From Xylanibacter brevis ATCC 19188 (GTDB taxonomy: Bacteria > Bacteroidota > Bacteroidia > Bacteroidales > Bacteroidaceae): a DNA stretch of 64,000 nucleotides. Each line of letters starts with the position of its first letter. The first letter of the stretch is position 1. The stretch is from NCBI RefSeq assembly GCF_000621725.1, contig NZ_JHXM01000001.1, forward strand, positions 137,297 through 201,296, written 5' to 3'. The notes beneath the pieces are model-generated. The model worked only from the letters and a program-made list of their open reading frames with translations. It was not told where the DNA came from and made no database searches. Position numbers and translations under genes: made by a program. This document shows, in pieces, positions 52,759-62,467 of this stretch.

Positions 52759-55700
52759 TTACTTCACCACCACCTTCTTATTGTTGATGATGTAAACGCC
52801 CTTCTGGGCCTTCTTCACCTGCTGACCCTGCATGTTGAATGCCTTGCCAGCCTGGGCTGCAGACTCGATGGCGTTGATGCCGTTCACGATATCTGCCAGG
52901 TTGTTGATGGCAGTCTGCAGGTTGGTCTTAGCTGTGGTCAGACTTTCAACGGTAGCATTCTCGGCAGCGAGAGCAGTCTCAGCATTAGTGATAGCATTGC
53001 TCAGAGCTGTTGCACTCTCAGAGGTCTTTCCTGTGGTGTCGATAGCCTTAGCGGTAGCAATCAGAGCAGCAAGACTATCCTTGGCTGCCTCAAGGGCAGC
53101 TTTTGCAGGATCGCCAAAGTAAACAAGACGGAAGTTATCTACAACTACCCAGTCTTCATCGAAATTCTTACTGTTCTTAGATACACCAATTTCAAGTTTA
53201 CCATCGTTGCCAACAACAACGTCGAGTTCAACTTTATACAGACCTAGCTGGAAGAAGTTGCATGCCTGGTCGCAGTTGTCTGGGAGTTCGCCAATTGCTG
53301 TGGCTACGCCTATACCAGGAACCATGTCTTTCTCTGCAACGATATTGGGAAGCTGAATAGATTGCTCACCTGCATAGAGGCTTGCCAACTGTGCGGGTTC
53401 ATTGCTAGCGGAAATCAGTTCAACCTGATTTGCCAGATTGCCATCGCGGAAGAAGCCCTGTACACTAACCTTATAGTTACCAGAGGGCAATCCTTCGATA
53501 GTCTGGCTAAGCTTATTGCTCTCTTTGTTCCATGATTCGCATGCGAAATCTGGGTGGTTTCCACCACGACCCCAGATACTGATATCAGTCATCGCCCACT
53601 TGTCGATAGAAGCACGCTGGTCAAAGCCGGGAGCCTGAATCTTGTAAGAGAGGTCAACGGGGTTCTCTTCAGAAGCCAGCTCAATCAGGGCATCGCGCTC
53701 AGCTACGCTAACAAGTATCCACTGGTTCTCAGGCAGAGAACTATCATGACGGTCTGAATGTACAATATTGTAGGTTGTGGTGTCATAACCCAACAGATCG
53801 TCCTGGCTCTCGGTACGAGCGAGAACATATACACCATCCTTGCCAGTAGAAACCAATGTCCATGTAGTTGTAGCATCGGTATCCATGTAACCATTATAAC
53901 CTAGGTAATGACTGTTACCACCATTTGACAGGTGAGTATCAATGCGGTAGTTACCGTCAGTACCTGTGAAGGTCAGAAGTTGTCCAGGGAATCCTACTAC
54001 ACAGTGAGCGCCCCAGTCATCACCACCACAGAGGAAGCGCTTAGCACCTACGTTGTACAGATAGAAGTCACCCTCAGCAGGCTGGTTGCCCTTGAATACG
54101 TTTTCGTGAATATCAGCAGCATTCACACGACGAGCAATACGCAGTGAATTCAAAGCATTGTCAACAGGAGCAGAGGTGGTTGCCTCGGAAATAGCTGTTC
54201 TGGCGGCATCAACGTTGATACCTTCTGCTTCAGCCAGTTCTGTGGTTTTCTTAAGAACGGTTATGTTAACAGCCTTGGCAGCATTCAGAGCAGCATTCAG
54301 ATTCGCGGTAGCAGTCTCAATCTCTCCCTCTTCCACAGAAGTCAGCTTAGCCTTCGCGTCAGACAGCGCATCAGCCAAGGCACCTGCCAGAGCGGTAGAT
54401 GTGGTAGTAGCGTCGAAGGCCTCAGCAGCCTCGATAGCTGTTCTCAGAGCATTCAGATATTCCTCCAGACCCATGCTGTTACCCATGTAAACCAGGCTGA
54501 AGTCATCGAATGCCAACCAGTCTTTTTCGTTCTTCTCCAACTTCTCCAGACCGATTGTCATCTGACCAGTTGTTACCTGAGAAGTAACACCAGCATTGAG
54601 ATAGCTGTTAGGATAATCCTGGAAAATACGGTTGAAACCATCTGCATTGTCAGGATAGTATCCATAAGGAGCAGCTGCATCAGCAGCAGGATAGAAGAAC
54701 AGACCATCTACCCAGTTCTCGCTGGCACCATCGAGGATAGACATCATAGGAGCCTTGTCCTCATTGATGAAGTAGTTGGCCAGGATACGCTCCTCACCAG
54801 CCTGACGACGAGCAACGACCTGATCCTTGTCACCATCACGATAGTAACCCTTCAAGGTCAGCTTGTACTGTCCGTTGGGGACATTTGCGATAACCTGTGT
54901 GAGTTTGAAGCTCTTAGAGTTCCAGATAGCATAAGAACGACGGTTTCTGTACCAGCGCACATCATCGCGGGCACCGCCATCAAGGTTCATGTCCCAATTC
55001 CATGCAGCAGCACGTTCGTTCTCATTAACGAAACGTGGGTCGCTAATCAGGAAGGTGGCATCAATAGGATTCTCCTCGCTTGCATTCTCCTTCATGAACT
55101 TGATACGGTCTGCCTTGGTAACGAGCTGCCACTCAGCAGCACGACCTGTGTTCCAGTCCAAGTTATTGTCATTGTTCAGACTCAGCACGCGGCCATCATC
55201 GGCCTTAATCTGGTAAGCGATCACACCCTCATTGGTGTTCAACTTCTCAAGCTTCCATGCAGAAACATCACTTTGAGTATCCAGATAGAAGTTGCTGATA
55301 TTCATGCTATGATTATGACCGAACTTAGGATCGAGTTTATAGCCACCATCAATGGCGCTGATTCCGAATTCGAATCCATAGTCACCAGTAGCACCACGGG
55401 TATTCCAGTCGCCAGTGTTCTTATCGTTGTTCTGCAGCCACAGACCGCTTGTGGGGTTGTATATGAAGAAATCGCCATCAGCAACTTCATTACCTGCATA
55501 GTCAGATTTCACAATGACAGTCTGCCACTCGGTAGCATACAGCACAGGGTGTCCACCCTCTGCAGCACTCAGGAACCATACGTAAGGAGCAGCCTCAGCC
55601 AACTTAGCATAGACAACACCATTGGTGAAGTCCTCGATGTTCACTTTGTTCAGGGCAGGCCATGAAGTTACTGCATCGAAGCAGTTGGTGATCTGGATAT

Positions 55701-58266
55701 TGTTACCACGAGCATAAGACTCACCATTGATTACAGTACCCATGTTATAGCAGTTCTCGGTAATAGCATCGTTGCCGAACCAGCCTGAGAGACCACCGGC
55801 CTCGTTACCTGACTTGATAGCACCAGCGTTGTAGCAGTTCTTAATGGTCAGCTTCAGCTCACCAGAGGTGTTGCAACCTACGAGTGCGCCAGCATTCTGA
55901 TTGACAGTCTCTACGGTACCTTCATTACCCAAGCACTCCAGCAGAGCAGAGCCGTTACCACTTACATGTCCAACAAACGCACCAGTGAAGGCCTTACCCT
56001 TGACAGAACAAGAAGCATCGATGGTGAAGTTCTTGATCACAGCACCATTGTCGATCTCGTTGAAGAAACCAATATTGCTTTCCTCTGGCTGGTCGATAAC
56101 CATGTTCTTCACGATATGACCCTGACCATCGAAAGTACCGGTAAAGTGATTTGAACCATTACCAATACCTGTGAAAGTAACATCAGCGAAGTCAACATCA
56201 GCAGTCAGACGAGCATTGGCATTGCCACTGCCACTGTTAACCAAAGCAGCAAACCACTTCACATCCTTAGCTGAAGCCAGGTTGTAAGCACCGTCGGTCT
56301 CTGCAATATAGTTAGCATCGAAAGCACCACAAGCAGTGCAGAAACCATCAGCAAACTGATGCTCGTCGCGGGTAGCGCCCTCGGTATTAGAATAGGTCTC
56401 TTCCGAACCAGCCTTCGCATTTCCTGCACAGTCAAGTTCACCGTTGGCATAAACCACGCCACCCTCCTTTGCACAAGGCACAGGGTTAGCATCGGTTCCA
56501 ATAACCTGATACCAGACAACATCTGTGCTCTTATTGCCATTCAGCATATAAGCCAGCTTACCGGAAGCAAGGTCTGCAGCAGTGAAAGCAGTTCCCTGAA
56601 TACCTTCAATCTGGAACATGTTCTCGCCCTTTACCTCGCCTTTACGCCAGAGAGCCTCGCCATTAACATTAGTAGCAGTACTGTAGCAATTGCTGATAGT
56701 AGAGTTATCACTACCCATCCATGCACAGATACCTGCATTCTCACGATTACCTGTGATAGAACCTGTGTTGTAGCAGTTAGAGATGTGAATAACCTTGCCC
56801 TGTGAGCAACCCACGATACCTGCGCAGTTCTCCTGAGAGCCTTCGATATTAGCCTCATTACCGCAATTGCGGATAATCACATTGTCGCCCCATACCTGAG
56901 AAAGGATACCGGCAGTACGTGAACCACCCTTGATGACACAAGAAGCATCGATAATCACATTTTCGATGATGGTGCCACCAATAGCCTGGCCGAAGAGAGC
57001 CTGATTGTTATTGTTGGCGTCGGTCTTAAGATTCTTGATACGATGCCCCTGACCATTGAAATGGCCCTGGAAGTCATGTCCATCCTGTCCGATAGGTGTC
57101 CAAACCTGGTCGGTCATATCAATATCTTTAGTCAGCACAGCCTTGGCACCACCGTTGGTGGTACGTACAATCTCTGAATAACGATTCAGGGCTGCTGCAC
57201 AACCGATCTGATAGAAACCCTCAATCTCTTGCAGTGCACTACAAACAGTGCAGATGCCATCCACAAAGCTATGCTCATCTACTGTAGAGTTTGCAGTATT
57301 TGAGAAAGACAGTGAGCTACCCTCCTTTGGAGTGATACCATCACACTTCAGCTCACCATTAGCATAAACGATGTCTGTTCCAACTGCAGTAGGCTTTGCA
57401 TCAGTACCAATCTTCTGGAACCATGCAGGCGTCTCGCTCTGCTTTTGATTCAGCAGATAGCAGAGCTCACCACTCTGAGCCTGAGCATCAGTAGCTGCAA
57501 CAGCTCCCTTGTCATTCTTCAGGCCATCTATGCTGCCCAGATAATAGCAGTTGATAACAATCGCATTGTTACGGCAGATAACATCATTGTTTGATTCCTT
57601 CTTCACATTGAGTGTTGCTGCAACCAGACAGTTGCGAATGATGTTAGTGTTGTTGCTCTGATTGGTCCAGCCAACAAGACCGCCACAACCTTCACGGTTA
57701 GGTGCATTGATAGCACCAAAGAAAGCACAGTTCTCAATGACGTTGGCACCATTCACATCCTCGAAGCTACCACAAATACCACCATGAGTAGCGTCACCGC
57801 TATTGGTGTCATTGATGGTTACATAGCTAACACAGTTCTGAATGGTTGTACCACTCTGCCATAGTCCACCAACAAGACCAGAAGCCAACTTAGAGGTTGT
57901 CGTAATGGTACCCTCTACAATCAGATTCTTGATGGTAGCACCGTTGATACGACGGAAAGGAGCTACACGCTCTTCGTCCAGGTTATAGCTGACAATCAGC
58001 TTATGTCCCTGTCCGTCGAAGGTTCCGCGATAAGGCTTTCCACCTCCATTAATACCTACCATGGCATTACCATCTACCGTCACATCGGCAGTAAGAACAG
58101 CATTCAGACGTTGGTTGGTACCATCATTGTGCAGGGTACAGAACTCTGCCCAATCTTGTGCCGAACCAATCTGATAGACGCCGTCCACTGGCTCGATAGC
58201 CATAGCACCCACGCTTGTTAGCCATCCAATGGCCAAAGCAAGCACAAATCTTAGGTTCTTCTTCAT
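52759..58266 (-). CDS. Giant GLUG-repeat surface protein with carbohydrate-binding-like and FIVAR-like domains
   Basis: Exported surface protein of 1835 aa. After a signal peptide (about 1-23) come three related modules (about 24-344, 345-651, 652-920). Each begins GxYQIGxAxxxxxF-like, contains a GTFDGQGHxI element, GLUG-type beta-solenoid repeats, and for the first two a closing VVYANGELxCDG then HxFxxGxCxxC. A ricin-like or beta-trefoil-like domain (from 929, DGDFFIYNPTSGLWLQNN), a beta-sandwich (from 1065) and a helical FIVAR-like segment (about 1268-1340) follow. The same three-domain series is repeated (from about 1397, 1534 and 1724). It ends with the tail FNMQGQQVKKAQKGVYIINNKKVVVK. 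I infer an adhesin or glycan-binding role; no catalytic motif was seen. Confidence 0.85.
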   Translation of the reverse strand: MKKNLRFVLALAIGWLTSVGAMAIEPVDGVYQIGSAQDWAEFCTLHNDGTNQRLNAVLTADVTVDGNAMVGINGGGKPYRGTFDGQGHKLIVSYNLDEERVAPFRRINGATIKNLIVEGTITTTSKLASGLVGGLWQSGTTIQNCVSYVTINDTNSGDATHGGICGSFEDVNGANVIENCAFFGAINAPNREGCGGLVGWTNQSNNTNIIRNCLVAATLNVKKESNNDVICRNNAIVINCYYLGSIDGLKNDKGAVAATDAQAQSGELCYLLNQKQSETPAWFQKIGTDAKPTAVGTDIVYANGELKCDGITPKEGSSLSFSNTANSTVDEHSFVDGICTVCSALQEIEGFYQIGCAAALNRYSEIVRTTNGGAKAVLTKDIDMTDQVWTPIGQDGHDFQGHFNGQGHRIKNLKTDANNNNQALFGQAIGGTIIENVIIDASCVIKGGSRTAGILSQVWGDNVIIRNCGNEANIEGSQENCAGIVGCSQGKVIHISNCYNTGSITGNRENAGICAWMGSDNSTISNCYSTATNVNGEALWRKGEVKGENMFQIEGIQGTAFTAADLASGKLAYMLNGNKSTDVVWYQVIGTDANPVPCAKEGGVVYANGELDCAGNAKAGSEETYSNTEGATRDEHQFADGFCTACGAFDANYIAETDGAYNLASAKDVKWFAALVNSGSGNANARLTADVDFADVTFTGIGNGSNHFTGTFDGQGHIVKNMVIDQPEESNIGFFNEIDNGAVIKNFTIDASCSVKGKAFTGAFVGHVSGNGSALLECLGNEGTVETVNQNAGALVGCNTSGELKLTIKNCYNAGAIKSGNEAGGLSGWFGNDAITENCYNMGTVINGESYARGNNIQITNCFDAVTSWPALNKVNIEDFTNGVVYAKLAEAAPYVWFLSAAEGGHPVLYATEWQTVIVKSDYAGNEVADGDFFIYNPTSGLWLQNNDKNTGDWNTRGATGDYGFEFGISAIDGGYKLDPKFGHNHSMNISNFYLDTQSDVSAWKLEKLNTNEGVIAYQIKADDGRVLSLNNDNNLDWNTGRAAEWQLVTKADRIKFMKENASEENPIDATFLISDPRFVNENERAAAWNWDMNLDGGARDDVRWYRNRRSYAIWNSKSFKLTQVIANVPNGQYKLTLKGYYRDGDKDQVVARRQAGEERILANYFINEDKAPMMSILDGASENWVDGLFFYPAADAAAPYGYYPDNADGFNRIFQDYPNSYLNAGVTSQVTTGQMTIGLEKLEKNEKDWLAFDDFSLVYMGNSMGLEEYLNALRTAIEAAEAFDATTTSTALAGALADALSDAKAKLTSVEEGEIETATANLNAALNAAKAVNITVLKKTTELAEAEGINVDAARTAISEATTSAPVDNALNSLRIARRVNAADIHENVFKGNQPAEGDFYLYNVGAKRFLCGGDDWGAHCVVGFPGQLLTFTGTDGNYRIDTHLSNGGNSHYLGYNGYMDTDATTTWTLVSTGKDGVYVLARTESQDDLLGYDTTTYNIVHSDRHDSSLPENQWILVSVAERDALIELASEENPVDLSYKIQAPGFDQRASIDKWAMTDISIWGRGGNHPDFACESWNKESNKLSQTIEGLPSGNYKVSVQGFFRDGNLANQVELISASNEPAQLASLYAGEQSIQLPNIVAEKDMVPGIGVATAIGELPDNCDQACNFFQLGLYKVELDVVVGNDGKLEIGVSKNSKNFDEDWVVVDNFRLVYFGDPAKAALEAAKDSLAALIATAKAIDTTGKTSESATALSNAITNAETALAAENATVESLTTAKTNLQTAINNLADIVNGINAIESAAQAGKAFNMQGQQVKKAQKGVYIINNKKVVVK

Positions 58267-58313
58267 AAATTAAACGTTTTAGTTGATAAAAAGTTATTGA
58301 TCACAAAATTATA

Positions 58314-58508
58314 TTATTCATCAAGTTCGTTTTCTTCATCAGCCCAGATATCATTGTGGCGACGGGACAATCCCACCGAAGGATCCGAGGGAGTAGGATC
58401 TGGGATAAGTCCTGGCTTGCCATCAACCTTACCAGAAACAGCCATTAGCTGTTGCATCTGTATTTCCACCACTGTTACTGTTGGGGATACATATATCATT
58501 TTCTTCAT
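58314..58508 (-). CDS. Small protein with MKKxYxSPxxxVxE-type leader
   Basis: A 64-aa protein of unknown function. It begins MKKMIYVSPTVTVVEIQMQQLMAVSG, resembling the N-termini of many small Bacteroidota proteins of the form MKKxYxxPxxxxxE, and continues with a Pro/Asp-rich segment and an acidic end (IWADEENELDE). It has no cysteine and no typical signal peptide. An in-frame ATG lies two codons upstream. It lies between two giant surface-protein genes on the same strand (18-bp and 47-bp gaps) and is probably co-transcribed with them. It could be a partner, a secreted peptide or a small regulator; the sequence does not decide. Confidence 0.65.
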   Translation of the reverse strand: MKKMIYVSPTVTVVEIQMQQLMAVSGKVDGKPGLIPDPTPSDPSVGLSRRHNDIWADEENELDE

Positions 58509-58526
58509 AGTCATACACCTTATTTA

Positions 58527-61500
58527 TTATCTAACAACCTGTTTCTTTCCGTTTACAATATAGAGTCCTTTCTTCAACTGAGAAACCTTGCGACCCTGCA
58601 TATCATAGACAGCATCCTGAACCTTCATCAGTCCGTCCTCAATAGAAGCAATGCCTGTCGTCTCTTCGTCGATGACGAAGTTCGTTAGGCGAGCACCACT
58701 ACCCGTGTTGTGGAAATAAGCGCGAAAGGCCTTCAGTTTACCAGTACCATCACTTGGTGTCAGTTTATTGCCCGCAGCCACGAACAGATCGTTAGCCACA
58801 ACAGCTGTTGGCTGATAGATACCAGTAAATTCATAGCCACCCTCTGTCGTTGCAGCAGGAGCAGTAGCATCAAGATCAACAGTCAGCTCCTCTTCAGTCA
58901 TAGCCACAGTAGGCTTTACAAGATAAGCTTTGCCTGCCTCGATAGTAGTAACTGTGGTAAAATTAAGTGTCTCGCCAATAGCACCAGTCAGTTCAGCCAC
59001 CTTAGCATCGGCGCCAAAGAGCGATGCAATCTGTGTAGCATTCAGTGCAAATGGCAAGCAGATGGTGTTCCATGTGTCAGCAACAGTGGTACGCTTCAAT
59101 GTCAGGTCAACACCATTCTCACTTGAGAAACGGTTAGGCACATTCTCGCTCAGCACTTTCTTGGCAGGGTCATAGAGCACAGGGTGAGCCCAGCCCTCAT
59201 ATTCCATGCGCCAAACATTACCGTCCACAGCATCATACAAACCAGCAAACACAACGCCCATCGTCGTTTCGTTTACCTCCATAATTTTGTGATCGCCAGT
59301 AAATGCGGAACCCCATGAACCATTATTCGTGCCCCAGTCTCCAGTTCCGAAGTCATAGCAGTTGGTTAATTCCTGGCTCCAACCCCTACTAAATTGCTGT
59401 CCATTTTCAAAACCATAACTAACATTATTGTTATCTTTTTCATCTTGTGAAACAATACTATAACAATTCGTTAGCTTAGCCTTTGGCATCCATCCAGAGA
59501 AGCTACCACCACCATTCGAGCTATGGATAACGCCAACATTATAACAGTTTTTGAGGTTTGGAATTACATCATCATCGTATTTACAACCGATGAAACCTGC
59601 AGCATTAGCACCTGTTGAACTAACAGCACTTTCATTACCACAGTTACGAATATAAAGGTTACCCGCTGTTCCACGAACAGCACCTATAAACGCTGCGACT
59701 GCACTTTCTCCTTTAAACTCACAAGATTTCGCCATTGTGAGATTCTGCAGATTTGCTCCAACTGTAGCTGTATTTACGAAACCCACACCATTGCGATTAT
59801 AGTCCATTTTTAAATTAGATATGATGTGACGCTGTCCATCAATCTCACCTGAAAAACGATTTGCTTCTGATTCGTTTGAGCCAAAGCCGCCAAACTTCTC
59901 TCCTGTCATGTCGATATTCGTCATTATCCTAACTTTCATTGCTGCATTGGTAGAATTCTGAGAGATTGCTGCTGTCCAACGAAGCTGACGAGCTGTTGAA
60001 ACCTGATAATAGCCATCAGAAAGAGTCATGTAAGAGGGATCCAGTTCTTCACAAACAACACTACTACCATTCAAATTATCACAGAAGCCCTCGTTGAAAT
60101 GGTGATCGTCACGATTAGAACCCTCCACATTTGAATACGAATCACTTCCCTTTGAAGTTCCATCACAATAGAGGTCACCATTCTTATAAACGATGTTGGC
60201 ACCCCAAGGAATAGGATATGCATCGGCATCTGTACCAAGTTTCTGGAACCAAACTACGTCAGTGCTCTTATTTCCATTCATCATATAAGCTAATTTACCG
60301 CTTGTCAAGTCTGAAGCAGAGAAAGGTGTTCCTTGATCACCTGCCATTCCTTCTAGCTGATAGTTATTGCTTTTTACAATATCCGTCTTACGAATCAGAT
60401 AGTTATTACCATCAAGTCCAGTAACAGATCCTTTGCTATAGCAATTTCTTAATTGAGAAGAACCGTTACCCATCCATCCACAAATTGCAGCACTTTCTTT
60501 CGAACCAGTGATGTCTCCTAAGTTATAGCAATTCAGGATACTAACAATATTTCCGGAACAACCAACGATACCTGCTGCATTAGCGCCTGTTGAGATAACA
60601 GTTCCTTCGTTACCACAATTCTGAACAACAACATTGTTCTCCCAAATACGACCAAGAACACCGCCCGTATAGTCTTTTCCATTTATTTCGCCTTTATTAA
60701 GACAACCACTAATTGTTATTGCCTTATTGAGAGCGCCCACAATACCACCGACTTCATTTACTATGCCTATGATATGACCTTCATTAACGCAGTTTGTAAC
60801 CTCAGACTCCTGACTATCATTCCATGCTCTAGCTAAAATACCTGCTGCTGAACTTTCATTACTTTTGATTTCTCCTTTATTGATACAATTCTGAATAAAA
60901 ACTTTCTTCTCTGCAGTAGCTACAATGCCAGAAGCCTGACTTTCAGACGATTCCACAGAAGCTTCATTCACGCAGTTTCGAATAATAGCTCCGTGCCCCC
61001 ATACGTGACCAAGAATTCCTGCCACATGTTGTTTTCCTTTGATTGAACATGAAGCATCCATTATAACATTTTCGATAATTGCTGTTCCAACAACCTGACC
61101 GAAAAGTGCCTGATTATTGATAGTGGGATTATTTACTACCAGATTTTGAATGCGGTAGTTTTGACCATTAAAATGACCTGCGAAGTCTTTGCCATCTTGT
61201 CCTATGGGAGTCCAAGACTCACCATCCATATCTATATTCTTAGTCAGAACCGCATTTGAGCTACCATAACCACTATTTACAATCTCCGCAAATCGTACGA
61301 GTGCATCTCCGCAACCTATCTGATAGATTCCACCTACAGATTTCAAATCGCGGCAAACAGAACAGATGCCATCAACATAGTTATGAGAATCTATCGTATT
61401 TCCCTCGACATTTGAGAATGTCAGTGTACTGCCCTCCTTTGGAGTGATACCATCACACTTCAGTTCACCATTAGCATAAACAACAGCACCATCCTTACAA

Positions 61501-62384
61501 ATAGGCATAGGGGCATTATCTGTTCCGATGGTCTGGTACCAATTAACTGATGCACTTTGAAGACCATTCAGCAAATAGCAAAGTTCACCGCTAGCCAGCT
61601 GCTCGGCTGTAGCCAGAGTAGCATTTTTACTATTGTTCATGCCCTGCAGATTGACATAATAGCAATTGGTAATAGTTGCTGAGTTACGAACAATAATATC
61701 GTTATCCGAGCCTGTGGCCAGATTAAGAGTACCAGCCATCAAACAGTTCTGAATCTTTACTGACGCGCCACCATTGTCTGGCCATCCGATAATACCACCA
61801 CTACCAGAGCGGTTGGGGGCATCGATAGTACCGAAGAATGCACAGTTGCGAATTGTGATGTCACTTTTATCAGAGATACGCGCCACAATACCGCCATGGG
61901 TAGCATCGCCACTATTCGTGTCGGTAATAGTTACTGTTGAAACACAGTTCTCCACCACAGCAGTCTGCCAAATACCAGAAACAACACCACCTGCTAACTG
62001 ACCGCTAGTGGTAATGGTTCCTGCCACTTTCAGATTCTTAATAGTAGCACCATTGATACGGCGGAAGAGTCCGCACTCACCATCTTGTCCAGTCTTATCC
62101 ATCGTGAAATTGATGGTAATAGTGTGTCCCTGTCCATCAAATGTTCCCTTATAAGCATTACTGGGAATGCCCACCATAACAAGTTCGTTAAGCGTAAAAT
62201 CCTGAGTTAGCACAGCATTGAGTTCATGCTGACGTCCATCTTTGTTCACGATTTCCGCAAACTCTGCCCAATCTTGTGCCGAACCAATCTGGTAGACATC
62301 ACCCACGGGCTCTATAGCCCATGTGTTTCCTGCCATCCAAGAACCAAGGATGGTAAGGGCTAATAGTTTCAAAGACTTCTTCAT
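58527..62384 (-). CDS. GLUG-repeat surface protein
   Basis: Exported surface protein of 1285 aa, paralogous to both neighbours. The signal peptide (about 1-23) is followed by IEPVGDVYQIGSAQDWAEF and a first module with GTFDGQGHTITINF, then GLUG-type repeats such as GGIVGALNKAITISGCLNKGEI and AAGIVGCSGNIVSILNCYNLGDI. The second module is expanded, with six or more repeat turns. Micro-motifs HNYVDGICSVC and HHFNEGFCDN occur at module ends. A final beta domain (DTWNTICLPFALN ... AFRAYFHNTGSGARL) is common in Prevotella secreted proteins. The tail is YDMQGRKVSQLKKGLYIVNGKKQVVR. No catalytic motif was seen. I infer adhesion or glycan binding. Confidence 0.85.
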   Translation of the reverse strand: MKKSLKLLALTILGSWMAGNTWAIEPVGDVYQIGSAQDWAEFAEIVNKDGRQHELNAVLTQDFTLNELVMVGIPSNAYKGTFDGQGHTITINFTMDKTGQDGECGLFRRINGATIKNLKVAGTITTSGQLAGGVVSGIWQTAVVENCVSTVTITDTNSGDATHGGIVARISDKSDITIRNCAFFGTIDAPNRSGSGGIIGWPDNGGASVKIQNCLMAGTLNLATGSDNDIIVRNSATITNCYYVNLQGMNNSKNATLATAEQLASGELCYLLNGLQSASVNWYQTIGTDNAPMPICKDGAVVYANGELKCDGITPKEGSTLTFSNVEGNTIDSHNYVDGICSVCRDLKSVGGIYQIGCGDALVRFAEIVNSGYGSSNAVLTKNIDMDGESWTPIGQDGKDFAGHFNGQNYRIQNLVVNNPTINNQALFGQVVGTAIIENVIMDASCSIKGKQHVAGILGHVWGHGAIIRNCVNEASVESSESQASGIVATAEKKVFIQNCINKGEIKSNESSAAGILARAWNDSQESEVTNCVNEGHIIGIVNEVGGIVGALNKAITISGCLNKGEINGKDYTGGVLGRIWENNVVVQNCGNEGTVISTGANAAGIVGCSGNIVSILNCYNLGDITGSKESAAICGWMGNGSSQLRNCYSKGSVTGLDGNNYLIRKTDIVKSNNYQLEGMAGDQGTPFSASDLTSGKLAYMMNGNKSTDVVWFQKLGTDADAYPIPWGANIVYKNGDLYCDGTSKGSDSYSNVEGSNRDDHHFNEGFCDNLNGSSVVCEELDPSYMTLSDGYYQVSTARQLRWTAAISQNSTNAAMKVRIMTNIDMTGEKFGGFGSNESEANRFSGEIDGQRHIISNLKMDYNRNGVGFVNTATVGANLQNLTMAKSCEFKGESAVAAFIGAVRGTAGNLYIRNCGNESAVSSTGANAAGFIGCKYDDDVIPNLKNCYNVGVIHSSNGGGSFSGWMPKAKLTNCYSIVSQDEKDNNNVSYGFENGQQFSRGWSQELTNCYDFGTGDWGTNNGSWGSAFTGDHKIMEVNETTMGVVFAGLYDAVDGNVWRMEYEGWAHPVLYDPAKKVLSENVPNRFSSENGVDLTLKRTTVADTWNTICLPFALNATQIASLFGADAKVAELTGAIGETLNFTTVTTIEAGKAYLVKPTVAMTEEELTVDLDATAPAATTEGGYEFTGIYQPTAVVANDLFVAAGNKLTPSDGTGKLKAFRAYFHNTGSGARLTNFVIDEETTGIASIEDGLMKVQDAVYDMQGRKVSQLKKGLYIVNGKKQVVR

Positions 62385-62467
62385 GTCAAATAGATTTTAT
62401 GTTTTTAATTATTGGTAAGTTATATTGGTTAGTTGTTTTTAAGGTGGGGATATCTGAGGTGATGCAC

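Noticed and set aside
52609..53247. 212-codon plus-strand frame overlapping the 3' end of the giant protein gene
   Set aside because: It begins inside the palindromic array, runs through the terminator hairpin and is antisense to the sorting tail; no domain was seen.
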